A stretch of DNA of 64,000 bases from an uncultured Pseudomonadota bacterium (GCA_903927005.1 CAIYLH010000079.1:1-64000); one strand, 5' to 3'; shown: positions 8,499-20,120, counted from the first letter of the stretch. Notes: generated by a model not told the origin, from the letters alone. Program-made: numbers and translations.

Positions 8499-9296
8499 AT
8501 GAGCGACACGCCGCTGACCGCACTCGCCCTGGGCCTCGTCGAGGGAGTCACCGAGTTCCTGCCGGTGTCCTCCACCGGGCACCTGATCGTGATCGGTGAC
8601 CTGCTCGGCTTCTCCGGCAATTTCTCCAAGCTATTTGATGTGGTGATCCAGCTCGGTGCGATCCTCGCCGTCTGCTGGCTGTACCGCGCGAAGCTGTGGC
8701 ACACGGCAGTGACCCTCGGCGGTGATCGAGCCTCGCAGCGCTTCACGCTGAACGTGCTGCTCGCCTTCCTGCCTGCGGTGGTCATCGGCTTTGCCGCTCA
8801 CGACTTCATCAAGCGGGTCCTGTTCTCACCGCTGGTAGTCGCCTGGGCGTTCATCCTCGGTGGCGTCGCGATCCTGCTGGTCGAGCGCTATCGGCCGGCC
8901 GCGACGGCCGACAGCATTGAATCGATGCCGGCACCCACCGCACTGAAGATCGGCTTGTTTCAGTGCCTGGCGATGATCCCGGGCACCTCGCGCTCCGGCG
9001 CGACGATCGTAGGCGCGCTGCTGCTGGGCGTGACGCGCGAGGCGGCGACCGAGTTCTCGTTCTTCCTCGCGATCCCCACCATGGCCGGAGCGACGGCGCT
9101 GGACCTGTGGAAAGCCCGCCACGAGGCGTTCGGCGCCGAGTGGACGATGATCGCGATCGGATTTGTGGTCGCCTTCCTGTCGGCGTTGCTCGTGGTACGC
9201 GGCCTGGTGGGTTTCGTCAGCCGGCACGGCTTCGCGCCCTTCGCCTGGTACCGGATCGTGGCCGGCGTGGGCATCCTCGCGCTGCTGGCGCGCTGA
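8499..9296 (+). CDS. uppP: undecaprenyl-diphosphate phosphatase UppP/BacA
   Basis: The 265-residue integral membrane protein carries both catalytic signatures of UppP: LVEGVTEFLPVSSTGHLIV (about 13-31, with Glu15/Glu19, Ser24-Ser25 and His28) and PGTSRSGAT (161-169, with Arg165). It dephosphorylates undecaprenyl diphosphate to recycle the lipid carrier for peptidoglycan and O-antigen synthesis, and over-expression gives bacitracin resistance. Length is normal. It follows the MFS gene by 48 bases on the same strand and converges on the feo operon. Confidence 0.95.
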   Translation: MSDTPLTALALGLVEGVTEFLPVSSTGHLIVIGDLLGFSGNFSKLFDVVIQLGAILAVCWLYRAKLWHTAVTLGGDRASQRFTLNVLLAFLPAVVIGFAAHDFIKRVLFSPLVVAWAFILGGVAILLVERYRPAATADSIESMPAPTALKIGLFQCLAMIPGTSRSGATIVGALLLGVTREAATEFSFFLAIPTMAGATALDLWKARHEAFGAEWTMIAIGFVVAFLSALLVVRGLVGFVSRHGFAPFAWYRIVAGVGILALLAR

Positions 9297-9303
9297 GAGC
9301 CAG

Positions 9304-9513
9304 TCAGCGGCGCGAGATGGGCGGCCGGCTTACGCCACAAGCGTCGCAGCCCTGCTGACCGGCAATCCAGATGCGCACGCTATCGGGCACCCGCCCCGCC
9401 AGCCACCTTGCGATCGCAACCCGCCAGCCAAACGGCAGCAGCATCTTCAGTGCGTAGAGCACACTCACCGCGACCAGCAACGTGACGATGGCGCGCTCGA
9501 GCCAGATATTCAT
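9304..9513 (-). CDS. small membrane protein downstream of feoB (DUF6587-like, FeoC analogue?)
   Basis: The 69-residue protein begins with ATG 9513, which overlaps the feoB stop as ATGA, so it is translationally coupled to feoB. One transmembrane helix (about 6-27) is followed by a basic segment and a C-terminal CDAC motif. Small one-helix proteins with C-terminal cysteines are common in this place in gamma- and betaproteobacterial feo operons, where the enterobacterial FeoC is missing. A role in the Feo complex or in sensing iron or redox through the CxxC is inference from position. Confidence 0.6.
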   Translation of the reverse strand: MNIWLERAIVTLLVAVSVLYALKMLLPFGWRVAIARWLAGRVPDSVRIWIAGQQGCDACGVSRPPISRR

Positions 9514-11411
9514 GGCGTCGCCAGCAGCCAGCGACTGAGGTGGAAGGTAACGCCGGCGGCCAGGTACGCGAGCGCAAACAGATAAGCGGCCATCAGCAGC
9601 GGATAGCGCCAGGAATTTGTCTCGCGGCGAACCACTGCAAGCGTGGACAGGCACTGTGGCGCGAACACGTACCAGGCCAACAGCGCAAGCGCGGTCGGCA
9701 GGCTCCAGGAGCGCGCGATCAGCGGCGCCAGCTGGCCGGCCACGTCGGTGCCAGTGGCAGCGAGCGAATACACCGTACCCAGCGCGCCCACCGCGACCTC
9801 GCGCGCCGCGAGCCCGGGCACCAGTGCAATCGAGATCTGCCAGTTGAAGCCGATCGGCGCAAAAACGTGCGCGAGCAGCGCACCGATCCGGCCCGCGATA
9901 CTCCACTCGATGGGTGCACCGGTGAACCCGGCCGGCGGTGCCGGCACACTGGCGAGGAACCACAGCACGATCATCAACGCGAGGATCGTCGTGCCGACGC
10001 GCCGCAGAAACACCTCGACGCGCTGGGCGAGCCCGATCGCAAGGTTGCGCGGACTGGGCCAGTGATAGGTCGGCAGTTCCATCTGCAGCGGATGAACCGC
10101 CTGGCGGCCAGCAAAGCGCTTGAGCAGTAGCGCGACCAGCAAAGCGCTGCCTACACCGCCGCCATAGAGCAGGAATAGCACCAAGCCCTGCAGCTCAATG
10201 CCGAACGCCAACCTCTGCGGTGGAATGAAGGCGCCGATCAGCAGCGCATACACCGGCAGTCGCGCCGAGCAGGTCATCAGCGGCGCGATCATGATGGTGA
10301 CCAGCCGGTCGCGTGCGTTGGGGATCGTCCGCGTCGCAAGAATGCCTGGTATCGCGCAGGCGAAGCTGGACAGCAGCGGAATGAAGGAGCGGCCAGACAG
10401 ACCCACGCCACCCATCAGCCGATCCAGCAAAAACGCCGCGCGCGGCAAGTAACCGGAATCCTCGAGCACCAGGATGAAGGCGAACAACAGCACGATCTGT
10501 GGCAGGAACACGAGCACGCTGCCGGCCCCGGCAAGCACCCCATCGACCAGCAGACTGCGCAGCATCCCAGGGGGCAGCAAGGCGCTGAGCAGCGTCGCTA
10601 TCCACGCCACGAGCCCAGCCAAGCCACGCATGAACGGCTGCGCCAGCCGAAACACCGCCTGGAACATGGCGAATAGCGTGACAGCGAGTATCAGCGGACC
10701 TGCGAGCGGATGCAGAACCACCCGGTCGATGCGGTCAGACGCCGTGTCGAACGGCACATCGGCAAGCCCGAGCCGCTCGAGCATCAGCTCGACCGCCCGC
10801 TGGTCGGCAGCGACCGCGGCGAGATCCGACGCGATTGCCGCGCTGTCCTCGCGGCACACCGCAGGCGTAGCCGGTGCGCCGGCGAGCGAAGACGCCGGCA
10901 AGCGCAGCAGCTGATCGACCAGCGCGCGCGCGCCACCCGCCTCGATGCCGATCGTCTCGACCACCGGCAGTCCGAGCTCCGTCGCAAGCTGAGCGGCATC
11001 CACGCGCAGACCGCGACGGCGTGCAAGATCAACCATGTTCAGTGCGACCACCAGCGGATGGCCGACACGCCGCAGGGCCATCACCAGCCGCAGGTGACGA
11101 CGCAGGTTGGTCGCATCGACGACCGCGACGATCAGGTCAGGCAGCGGCTCGTCGGCGAGCCGACCCAGCACGAAGTCGCAGGTGATCTTCTCGTCGGGGG
11201 TCCGCGGCCGCAGGCTGTAGGCACCGGGCAGGTCCAGCACGCGGATCGCGCGGCCGGCAGAGGCGATCAGGCGACCCTCTTTGCGCTCAACGGTGACGCC
11301 TGCGTAGTTGGCGATCTTCTGGCGGCTGCCCGTCAGCAGGTTAAAAATCGCCGTCTTGCCGCAGTTTGGATTGCCGACCAGCGCGACCAGCGGTTCGGCG
11401 GCGGCGGTCAT
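9510..11411 (-). CDS. feoB: ferrous iron transporter FeoB
   Basis: The 633-residue protein has an N-terminal G-domain with G1 GNPNCGKT (13-20), the Fe-type VTVERKEG switch, G3 DLPG (60-63) and G4 NMVD (125-128). The membrane core of Gate-type helices follows, with conserved segments such as GSGRSFIPLLSSFACAIPGI (the first G here is reversed to LSGRSF). FeoB uses nucleotide hydrolysis to gate Fe2+ import across the inner membrane. At 633 residues it is at the short end of the family and lacks a long C-terminal extension, which fits a separate small downstream protein. The start overlaps feoA by ATGA. Confidence 0.95.
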   Translation of the reverse strand: MTAAAEPLVALVGNPNCGKTAIFNLLTGSRQKIANYAGVTVERKEGRLIASAGRAIRVLDLPGAYSLRPRTPDEKITCDFVLGRLADEPLPDLIVAVVDATNLRRHLRLVMALRRVGHPLVVALNMVDLARRRGLRVDAAQLATELGLPVVETIGIEAGGARALVDQLLRLPASSLAGAPATPAVCREDSAAIASDLAAVAADQRAVELMLERLGLADVPFDTASDRIDRVVLHPLAGPLILAVTLFAMFQAVFRLAQPFMRGLAGLVAWIATLLSALLPPGMLRSLLVDGVLAGAGSVLVFLPQIVLLFAFILVLEDSGYLPRAAFLLDRLMGGVGLSGRSFIPLLSSFACAIPGILATRTIPNARDRLVTIMIAPLMTCSARLPVYALLIGAFIPPQRLAFGIELQGLVLFLLYGGGVGSALLVALLLKRFAGRQAVHPLQMELPTYHWPSPRNLAIGLAQRVEVFLRRVGTTILALMIVLWFLASVPAPPAGFTGAPIEWSIAGRIGALLAHVFAPIGFNWQISIALVPGLAAREVAVGALGTVYSLAATGTDVAGQLAPLIARSWSLPTALALLAWYVFAPQCLSTLAVVRRETNSWRYPLLMAAYLFALAYLAAGVTFHLSRWLLATP

Positions 11412-11719
11412 CTAGGACTGCTAGCCAGTGGCATCACGCGAATGCAGTCTGCCTCCAGGCGCCGCAGGGCGAAGGTGCCGCTACCGACGCGCACCGCGAG
11501 CGGATCGCCGAAAGGCGCGCGCGCGAGCACCCGCACCCGCTCCCCCACCAGAAAGCCGAGCTCGGCCAGGCGCTCAGGCAACTCGGCACCGCCGGCGACG
11601 TCAGGGGCCACGACGGCGACGATTCTGGCGTCGGCCATCGTTGTCAGGGCGGTCAGACCAACCGCGCCACCAAAATGCCGCATCGCAGCATCCAACGGCA
11701 AGGAGAATTCGGCGCTCAT
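11408..11719 (-). CDS. feoA: FeoA family protein
   Basis: The 103-residue protein has the SH3-like FeoA fold signature: LPERLAELGFLVGERVRVLA, then a FGDPLAVRVGSGTFALRRLEA strand pair. FeoA binds FeoB and supports ferrous iron uptake. It is a little longer than the usual 75-90 residues; an in-frame ATG at residue 13 would shorten it to about 91. The palindromic operator candidate lies 5 bases upstream of the first ATG, so with that start the operator occupies the ribosome-binding region, which is one argument for the internal start. It is first in feoA-feoB-small membrane gene. Confidence 0.88.
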   Translation of the reverse strand: MSAEFSLPLDAAMRHFGGAVGLTALTTMADARIVAVVAPDVAGGAELPERLAELGFLVGERVRVLARAPFGDPLAVRVGSGTFALRRLEADCIRVMPLASSPR

Positions 11720-11723
11720 GAGT

Positions 11724-11744
11724 CCGATTCTAATTGAGAATCGG
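11724..11744. promoter_or_regulatory. candidate Fur box of the feo operon
   Basis: CCGATTCT (11724-11731) and AGAATCGG (11737-11744) form a perfect 8-base inverted repeat around AATTG, directly upstream of feoA. The core GATTCTAATTGAGAATC shares the GA-x-AAT/ATT-x-TC symmetry of Fur sites. Fur repression of feo in iron-replete cells is well established in proteobacteria. The match to the 19-base consensus is partial, so the assignment rests on the palindrome and the position. Confidence 0.55.
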
Positions 11745-11801
11745 TCGCATTAGCTCTGTGGATATCCGCTACAGAACCGCGGCCCGCCCCCGCCGCTCGC
11801 C

Positions 11802-13175
11802 CTAATGATCGGTAGCAATTGCGCCCATCGTGGCGAGAAATTCGAGAATCTCCGCCGTTTTTGCTTTCATCAGGGCGATATCGCCACGACTTTCCACATT
11901 CAGTCGGATCAGCGGCTCGGTATTGGACGAGCGCAAGTTCAGGCGCCAGGTCGGGAACTCCAGCGACAGTCCGTCGGTGTAATCCCGCCGGACCGCCTCG
12001 GCGCTGTACTTCGCCTCGACCGCGGCGATCGCCGCCGGGCCGTCCGGGACACGACGATTGACCTCGCCGCTTGCCGGGAACATCCGCACGCGTTGCTCGA
12101 CCAGCGAGGCGAGCGACTGGCCGGTCTCGGACAACACCTGCGCCAGCACCAGCCAGGGAATCATGCCGCTATCGCAGTAGGCAAATTCACGAAAGTAATG
12201 GTGGGCGCTCATCTCGCCGCCATAAACCGCGTCCTCGCGGCGCATCTCGGCCTTGATGAACGCATGCCCGGACTTGCACTGCACGGCGCGACCGCCGTAC
12301 TCGCCGACGATGTCGATCGTGTTCCAGGTCAGCCGCGGATCGTGAATGATCGCCGCGCCCGGCGTGCGCTTGAGAAACACCGACGCGAGCAGACCGACGA
12401 TGTAGTAACCCTCGATGAAGCTTCCTTCCGCATCGAAGAAGAAGCAGCGATCAAAGTCGCCGTCCCAAGCGATGCCCATGTCGGCCTTGCTGCGACGGAT
12501 CGCCTCGATGACCGGCGCGTGGTTCTGCTCCAGCATGGGATTGGGCACGCCGTTCGGAAAGGTGCCATCAGGCTGATGGAACACCTTCACGAACTCGAAC
12601 GGCAGGTGCGGCTCAAGCTTGTCCACGACCAGTCCCGCGCCACCGTTACCAGCGTTGCAGACGATCTTCAGCGGCTTGAGTTTGGCGCGATCGACGTACG
12701 ACAGCAGGTGCTCAATGTAGCGCTCGCTGGTATCAACCTGGGTGACCACTCCTGGACGCGCAGGCACGGCGAATATTGCGGCCTCGGCAAGCGCGCGAAT
12801 ATCCTGCAGACCGGTATCGCCCGAGATCGGTCGCGAACCCTCGCGAACGAACTTCATGCCGTTGTAGTCGGGGGGATTATGACTCGCCGTGACCATGATG
12901 CCGCCGTCGAGGCCGAGCGCAAAAGTCGCGAAGTAGACGCCTTCGGTGCCGCACAAGCCGATGTCGACAACATCCACACCCGAATCGACCAGCCCCTGGA
13001 TGACGCAGCTTGCAAGTTCAGCGCTCGACAGGCGGATGTCACGACCCACGCAGATGCGCTTGGGCTTGAGAAACTCGGCGTAACCCCGCGCAACCCTATA
13101 GGCGATATCCGGGTTCAGCTCGGTCGGGATGCGACCACGCAGGTCGTAGGCTTTGAAGGCAGTAATCGGTGCCAT
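11802..13175 (-). CDS. phosphomannomutase/phosphoglucomutase
   Basis: The 457-residue protein is a bacterial alpha-D-phosphohexomutase of AlgC/ManB type. All four motifs are present: the phosphoserine loop TASHNPP with Ser98, the metal loop DGDFDR at 238-243, the sugar-selecting GEMSAHH at 320-326 and the phosphate-binding RSSNTEPLIR at 415-424. It interconverts hexose 6- and 1-phosphates, supplying mannose 1-phosphate to the guanylyltransferase encoded upstream and glucose 1-phosphate for UDP-glucose. Symbol (manB or algC) is left open because the two are not separable by sequence. It is third in ugd-manC-this gene. Confidence 0.92.
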   Translation of the reverse strand: MAPITAFKAYDLRGRIPTELNPDIAYRVARGYAEFLKPKRICVGRDIRLSSAELASCVIQGLVDSGVDVVDIGLCGTEGVYFATFALGLDGGIMVTASHNPPDYNGMKFVREGSRPISGDTGLQDIRALAEAAIFAVPARPGVVTQVDTSERYIEHLLSYVDRAKLKPLKIVCNAGNGGAGLVVDKLEPHLPFEFVKVFHQPDGTFPNGVPNPMLEQNHAPVIEAIRRSKADMGIAWDGDFDRCFFFDAEGSFIEGYYIVGLLASVFLKRTPGAAIIHDPRLTWNTIDIVGEYGGRAVQCKSGHAFIKAEMRREDAVYGGEMSAHHYFREFAYCDSGMIPWLVLAQVLSETGQSLASLVEQRVRMFPASGEVNRRVPDGPAAIAAVEAKYSAEAVRRDYTDGLSLEFPTWRLNLRSSNTEPLIRLNVESRGDIALMKAKTAEILEFLATMGAIATDH

Positions 13176-13236
13176 CGGCTATCGCTCCAGCAGCAATGTC
13201 TTGGGGGCTCGCCGCGCCGCGCAACGCGGCACGGGC

Positions 13237-14658
13237 CTAACTGTCGGTGCTGTCGCGACCGTAGTTATCCTCGAAACGAACAATATCGTCCTCGCCGAGA
13301 TACGCGCCGGACTGCACTTCAACGATGTGCAGCGGAACGCGGCCCGGGTTCTCGATGCGGTGCTTCGCACCTACCGGGATGTACGTGGACTCGTTTTCAG
13401 AAAGCAGGAATACCCGCTCGTCACAGGTGATCCGCGCCGTGCCGGATACGACGATCCAGTGCTCGGCGCGGTGATGATGCATCTGCAGCGACAGCTGCGC
13501 GCCCGGCTTCACCGTCAGCCGCTTGACCTGGAAGCGCTGACCCGAATCGATGCTGTCGTAGCTGCCCCACGGGCGCAGCACCTCGCGGTGCAAAGACGGT
13601 TCGCTTCGGCCATCGGCCTTGAGCTGCGCAACCAGATGCTTGACGTCCTGCACCCGCGACTTGGGCGCGACCAGCACGGCGTCCTTGGTCTCAACGACGA
13701 CGTGATCCTGCAGGCCTACCGTCGCTACCAGTCGATGGGTGGAATACAGATAGCAGCCGGACGAGTCTTCGGTGACCACATCGCCCCGCGTGACGTTGCC
13801 GGAGGTATCGGCCTCGACGCTGTCATGCAGCGCAGACCAGGAGCCAACATCGCTCCAGCCGGCATCCAGCGGCACGACCACCGCATCGCGCGTCTTCTCC
13901 ATCACGCTGTAGTCGATCGAATCGCTCGGACAGCGCGCGAAGTCAGCCTGCGCCAGTCGCGTGAAGTCGAGATCGCGCTTGGCGCCAGCAAGCGCCGCGG
14001 CAGTGGCTTCCAGCATCGCCGGCGCGAACTTCGCCAATTCGTCGAGGAAGCGCCGGGCGCCGAACAAAAACATGCCGCTGTTCCACAGGTAGTCGCCGGA
14101 GGCGACGTAGCGCGCTGCGCTCTCGGCATCAGGCTTCTCGACGAACTCTGCGATGGGATAGGCCGGACCCGTGCCCGGGGCGCGGCGAATATAACCGTAG
14201 CCGGTTTCCGGCTGGGTCGGCACGACGCCGAAAGTGACCAACTTGCCGGCATGGGCGGCGAACAGTCCCGTCTGCACCGCGGCACGGAACGCTTTAACGT
14301 CTCGCAGCAGGTGGTCAGCCGGCAGCACCAGCAGCATCGCCGCCTCGCCGGCCTCCGACTGCAGCGCCGTCATCGCGGCGATCGCGACCGCGGGTGCGGT
14401 ATTGCGGCCAACCGGCTCGAGCACGATCGCCATCGGCGCCACGTCGATCTGGCGCAACTGTTCGGCGACCATGAAGCGGTGGTGTTCGTTGCAGACCACG
14501 ATAGGTCCACCAGCGCCGAGTCCCTCGAGGCGCTGCACCGTGTCCTGCAACATCGTCTGCTCGCCGACCAGCGGCAGAAACTGCTTGGGATGGTGCTCGC
14601 GCGACAGCGGCCAAAGGCGCGTGCCGGCACCGCCGGAAAGTATCACCGGAATCAACAT
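13237..14658 (-). CDS. manC: mannose-1-phosphate guanylyltransferase/mannose-6-phosphate isomerase (bifunctional)
   Basis: From ATG 14658, preceded by GAGGAACC, the protein has 473 residues; a longer start at 14715 lacks conservation. The nucleotidyltransferase signature GGAGTRLWPLSR lies at 9-20, with FVEKPDAESA and the GTP-transferase core following. A C-terminal type II isomerase cupin begins near RPWGSYDSIDSGQRFQVKRL and includes the LSLQMHHHRAEHW metal-binding segment. The enzyme turns fructose 6-phosphate into mannose 6-phosphate and makes GDP-mannose, as AlgA does. Together with the phosphomannomutase downstream it closes the route to GDP-mannose for exopolysaccharide or LPS. Confidence 0.92.
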   Translation of the reverse strand: MLIPVILSGGAGTRLWPLSREHHPKQFLPLVGEQTMLQDTVQRLEGLGAGGPIVVCNEHHRFMVAEQLRQIDVAPMAIVLEPVGRNTAPAVAIAAMTALQSEAGEAAMLLVLPADHLLRDVKAFRAAVQTGLFAAHAGKLVTFGVVPTQPETGYGYIRRAPGTGPAYPIAEFVEKPDAESAARYVASGDYLWNSGMFLFGARRFLDELAKFAPAMLEATAAALAGAKRDLDFTRLAQADFARCPSDSIDYSVMEKTRDAVVVPLDAGWSDVGSWSALHDSVEADTSGNVTRGDVVTEDSSGCYLYSTHRLVATVGLQDHVVVETKDAVLVAPKSRVQDVKHLVAQLKADGRSEPSLHREVLRPWGSYDSIDSGQRFQVKRLTVKPGAQLSLQMHHHRAEHWIVVSGTARITCDERVFLLSENESTYIPVGAKHRIENPGRVPLHIVEVQSGAYLGEDDIVRFEDNYGRDSTDS

Positions 14659-14695
14659 GCGGGGTTCCTCGATCGTCCGCCACCCACCATCGCGA

Positions 14696-16030
14696 TCAAT
14701 TCGTGCGCTCACCACGACCGATGCCGTAGTAACGGAAGCCGAATCGCGCCATCAGCTGCGGATCGTACAGGTTGCGGCCGTCGAAAATCACCGGCGCCGC
14801 GAGCGCCGCCTTCAGCGCATCGAAGTCCGGACTGCGGAACTCGCGCCACTCGGTAACGATCGCCAGCGCATCGGCCCCGACCAGCGCCTCTTCCATGCTG
14901 GCGGCGTACACGAGGTCCGGACGATCGCCGTAGATGCGGCGCGTCTCCGGCATGGCGACCGGATCGTAGGCCCGCACCTTCGCACCAGCCGCCCACAACG
15001 CTTCGAGCAGCACGCGACTCGGCGCCTCGCGCATGTCGTCGGTATTGGGCTTGAACGCCAGTCCCCACACCGCGAACGTCCGCCCCTGCAGGGCCCCGTG
15101 GTAGTGAGCCTGGATCTTCTGGAACAGCACTTGCTTCTGACGCGCGTTGACCTGCTCTACCGCGGCCAGGATCAGCGGCTCATAGCCGGCGGCCCGCGCG
15201 GAGCGCTCAAGCGCCTGCACGTCCTTGGGGAAGCACGAGCCGCCGTAACCGACGCCCGGGTAGATGAAGCCGTAGCCGATGCGGGGATCGGAGCCTATGC
15301 CGATGCGCACCTTCTCGACGTCGGCCCCAAGCCGCTCCGAGAGGTTCGCAATCTCGTTCATGAACGAGATCTTGGTGGCGAGCATCGCGTTTGCCGCGTA
15401 CTTGGTCAGCTCCGCCGAGCGAATATCCATGACGATCAGCCGCTCGTGATTGCGCGTAAACGGCTCGTACAGAGCGCGCATCAGTTCGGTGACCGCCGGC
15501 TTGTCGGTACCGACGATGACCCGGTCGGGGCGCAGGAAGTCGGTGATGGCCGCGCCTTCCTTGAGAAACTCAGGGTTCGAGACGACATCAAATTCGAAGG
15601 CCGCGCCGCGCGCGGCCAATGTCTCGTCAAGCGCCGCCCGGACCCTGTCGGAGGTCCCGACCGGCACGGTCGACTTGGTGATCACGACCTTGTAGTCGGT
15701 CATGTGCTCGGCAATGGTGCGGGCAACCGTCAGCACGTACTTCAGGTCGGCCGAGCCGTCTTCATCCGGCGGGGTGCCGACCGCAATCATCTGGAACAAA
15801 CCGTGTGCGACGCCCTCGGCGGCGTCGGTGGTAAAGCGCAGCCGGCCCTTGGCCATGTTCCGCTCGATCAGCTCGTCGAGGCCCGGCTCGTGAATCGGAA
15901 CCTCGCCACGGTTCAGCCGCTCGATCTTGCCCGGATCGACGTCGACGCAGACGACCTGGTTGCCCGCGTCAGCGAGGCACGCGCCGGTGACAAGGCCAAC
16001 GTAACCTGAACCAAATATAGTGATTCGCAT
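14696..16030 (-). CDS. ugd: UDP-glucose 6-dehydrogenase
   Basis: From ATG 16030 the enzyme has 444 residues. The NAD-binding loop GSGYVGL is at 7-13, the substrate segment [11 protein letters not shown] at 117-127, and the catalytic cysteine is Cys266 in [10 protein letters not shown]. It oxidises UDP-glucose twice to UDP-glucuronate, a precursor of exopolysaccharides, capsules and modified lipid A. An alternative TTG start at 16048 would add six residues of no conservation. The gap to manC is 37 bases, so ugd-manC-phosphomannomutase is likely one transcript; a promoter should lie in 16031-16211. Confidence 0.93.
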   Translation of the reverse strand: MRITIFGSGYVGLVTGACLADAGNQVVCVDVDPGKIERLNRGEVPIHEPGLDELIERNMAKGRLRFTTDAAEGVAHGLFQMIAVGTPPDEDGSADLKYVLTVARTIAEHMTDYKVVITKSTVPVGTSDRVRAALDETLAARGAAFEFDVVSNPEFLKEGAAITDFLRPDRVIVGTDKPAVTELMRALYEPFTRNHERLIVMDIRSAELTKYAANAMLATKISFMNEIANLSERLGADVEKVRIGIGSDPRIGYGFIYPGVGYGGSCFPKDVQALERSARAAGYEPLILAAVEQVNARQKQVLFQKIQAHYHGALQGRTFAVWGLAFKPNTDDMREAPSRVLLEALWAAGAKVRAYDPVAMPETRRIYGDRPDLVYAASMEEALVGADALAIVTEWREFRSPDFDALKAALAAPVIFDGRNLYDPQLMARFGFRYYGIGRGERTN

Positions 16031-16211
16031 CGCAGAGCTTTGTTCCAAATAGATATTTCGGACGAAGCCTACCCGCTCGGCAAACGCCCGTAAAGCGTCG
16101 GAAAATGCACAGCAGCGGCGTTTTCCTGCGCAAAGCGCGCCCCTCGAGGCCTCTCAACCCGCAGAGGCTCCGTCTAGATATTGCGCGTAAACAATTACAG
16201 CAGCGAGACTT
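16031..16211. other. gap between truB and ugd
   Basis: The 180 bases hold no gene. In many gammaproteobacteria rpsO follows truB; there is no room for it here. A small hairpin, GCCTCT (16149-16154) with AGAGGC (16163-16168), lies about 45 bases after the truB stop and may mark the operon end, but without a U-tract. Confidence 0.4.
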
Positions 16212-17144
16212 TCAGTCCAGCGTCGCCATCAGTCGCAGCGGCCGTATCCGCCCCGTGGCAGCCTCGGACTCGGCGACGCCGAGGAAGCCGCCATCCGCAG
16301 CGTAAACCCTCACCTGCCCCTCCAGCGTGGAGCTGGCCTCCACCACCCGACCATGCAGGTAACTTGCCGTCGCAGCGATGCTGAGGGTAATGGCGGGCAG
16401 CGCCCCGAGCACCGTGTCCGGCGGGAGCAGCAGCGCATCCAACGCCGGCAGATCCTCCGCGAGCGCCTCAAGCGCCTCGAAGGTATAGGCCGGCAATCTC
16501 GACAGCGCACCGCCAACGTCGGTCCGCCGCAGCGCCGACAGGTGACCGGTAGTGCCCAGCGCCGCGGCGATGTCTTCGCCCAGGGTACGCACGTAGGTGC
16601 CCTTGGAGCAGGTGACGTCGAACTCGAGCGCCTCGGGCCCTAGCGACAACAACTCGATGGCAATGATCCGAATCGCGCGCGGCGGACGCTCGACCTCGAT
16701 GCCCTGGCGGGCGAGCGCATACAGCGCCTGGCCGTCGCGCTTGAGGGCCGAGTACATCGGCGGAATCTGCGTGCTGGCGCCGAGAAAACCGGCGAGTACC
16801 GCGGCGACCTGGTCGGCGTCGAGCGACGGAACGGGCCGCCGTTCCACCACCGCACCCTCGCGATCGCCGGTCGCGGTTCGGGCGCCCAGCGCGACGGTGG
16901 CCTGATAGCGCTTGTCGGCATCGAGCATGAGCCCCGCGACCTTGGTCGCCTGGCCGAAGCACAGTGGCAACACTCCCGTCGCAAGGGGATCCAGCGATCC
17001 GGTGTGGCCGGCCTTGCGGGCGTTATAAATCCTGCGGACGCGCTGCAGCGCCTGGTTGGAGGTCATGCCGAGCGGCTTGTCGAGCAGTACGATCCCGTCC
17101 ACCGTCCGCCACTCGCGCCGCGAACGGGTCGCGGGAGAGGTCAT
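16212..17144 (-). CDS. truB: tRNA pseudouridine(55) synthase
   Basis: The 310-residue protein has the TruB motif GHTGSLDPLATGVLPL with catalytic Asp52, the KRYQATVALG strand and the C-terminal PUA-like extension typical of the gammaproteobacterial form. It makes the universal pseudouridine in the T-loop of tRNAs and acts as a tRNA chaperone. Its ATG overlaps the rbfA stop (ATGA-type overlap, 17141-17144). It is last in rimP-nusA-infB-rbfA-truB. Confidence 0.95.
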   Translation of the reverse strand: MTSPATRSRREWRTVDGIVLLDKPLGMTSNQALQRVRRIYNARKAGHTGSLDPLATGVLPLCFGQATKVAGLMLDADKRYQATVALGARTATGDREGAVVERRPVPSLDADQVAAVLAGFLGASTQIPPMYSALKRDGQALYALARQGIEVERPPRAIRIIAIELLSLGPEALEFDVTCSKGTYVRTLGEDIAAALGTTGHLSALRRTDVGGALSRLPAYTFEALEALAEDLPALDALLLPPDTVLGALPAITLSIAATASYLHGRVVEASSTLEGQVRVYAADGGFLGVAESEAATGRIRPLRLMATLD

Positions 17145-17605
17145 GGTGCGGGACCGGCCTCGTCGGTGTCGTCGGTGTCGTCGGTCTCGTCAACCCCATC
17201 GACCTCGTCCGTCGCCTCGCCGGGTGCCGGCTGCGCGTCGGCCGCACGGCGGGCGTCGCTGGCAACGGCGGAGTTGATCAGCACAGATAGCCGCGCCGCC
17301 TCATCGATCGTCTTGTCAGGCAGGAAGCGCAGTTCCGGAACGTGGCGGATCTGCAGCAGCTTCTTAAGATGAATGCGCAGGAAGCCAGCCGCGGAGGCAA
17401 GCGCGGTGCGAACTTCCTCAACCGGCCGCTTGGAATCGAAGGGCAGGAAGAACACTTTCGCGTGGCTGAGGTCCCGACTGACCTCAACCGCGGTAATGGT
17501 GACCAGTCCGACGCGAGGATCCTTGACCTCCTTGCGCACGAGGTCAACGAGCAGACGCTGAATCTGCTCCTCTATCCGCCGGCTTCTCTGGAAGTCCTTT
17601 GGCAC
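17141..17605 (-). CDS. rbfA: 30S ribosome-binding factor A
   Basis: The 154-residue protein has the single KH fold of RbfA: PKDFQRSRRIEEQIQRLLVD, then DPRVGLVTITAVEVSRDLSH and the RHVPELRFLPD strand. It assists 16S rRNA 5'-end maturation and 30S assembly, notably in the cold. The start is GTG at 17605, one base after the infB stop. Unusually, the last 25 residues or so are an acidic Asp/Glu/Thr tail encoded by a perfect 9-base repeat. RbfA tails vary among species, so function need not be affected. Confidence 0.93.
   Translation of the reverse strand: MPKDFQRSRRIEEQIQRLLVDLVRKEVKDPRVGLVTITAVEVSRDLSHAKVFFLPFDSKRPVEEVRTALASAAGFLRIHLKKLLQIRHVPELRFLPDKTIDEAARLSVLINSAVASDARRAADAQPAPGEATDEVDGVDETDDTDDTDEAGPAP
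17160..17186. repeat. 9-base tandem repeat within rbfA
   Basis: Three tandem copies of TCGTCGGTG (the last ending in C) occupy 17160-17186. On the minus strand they encode an Asp-Asp-Thr periodic tail of RbfA. In-frame slippage would change tail length without shifting the frame, but would also approach the rbfA-truB overlap at 17141-17144. Confidence 0.75.
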
Positions 17606-17606
17606 G

Positions 17607-20108
<2,502 letters not shown>

Positions 20109-20120
20109 TCAGGAAGCTCC

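Noticed and set aside
11805-16009. Long plus-strand open frames (about 540-590 codons) opposite the phosphomannomutase, manC and ugd genes
   Set aside because: They are Arg/His/Gln-rich, have no recognisable domain and mirror well-identified minus-strand genes; high-GC codon use explains them.
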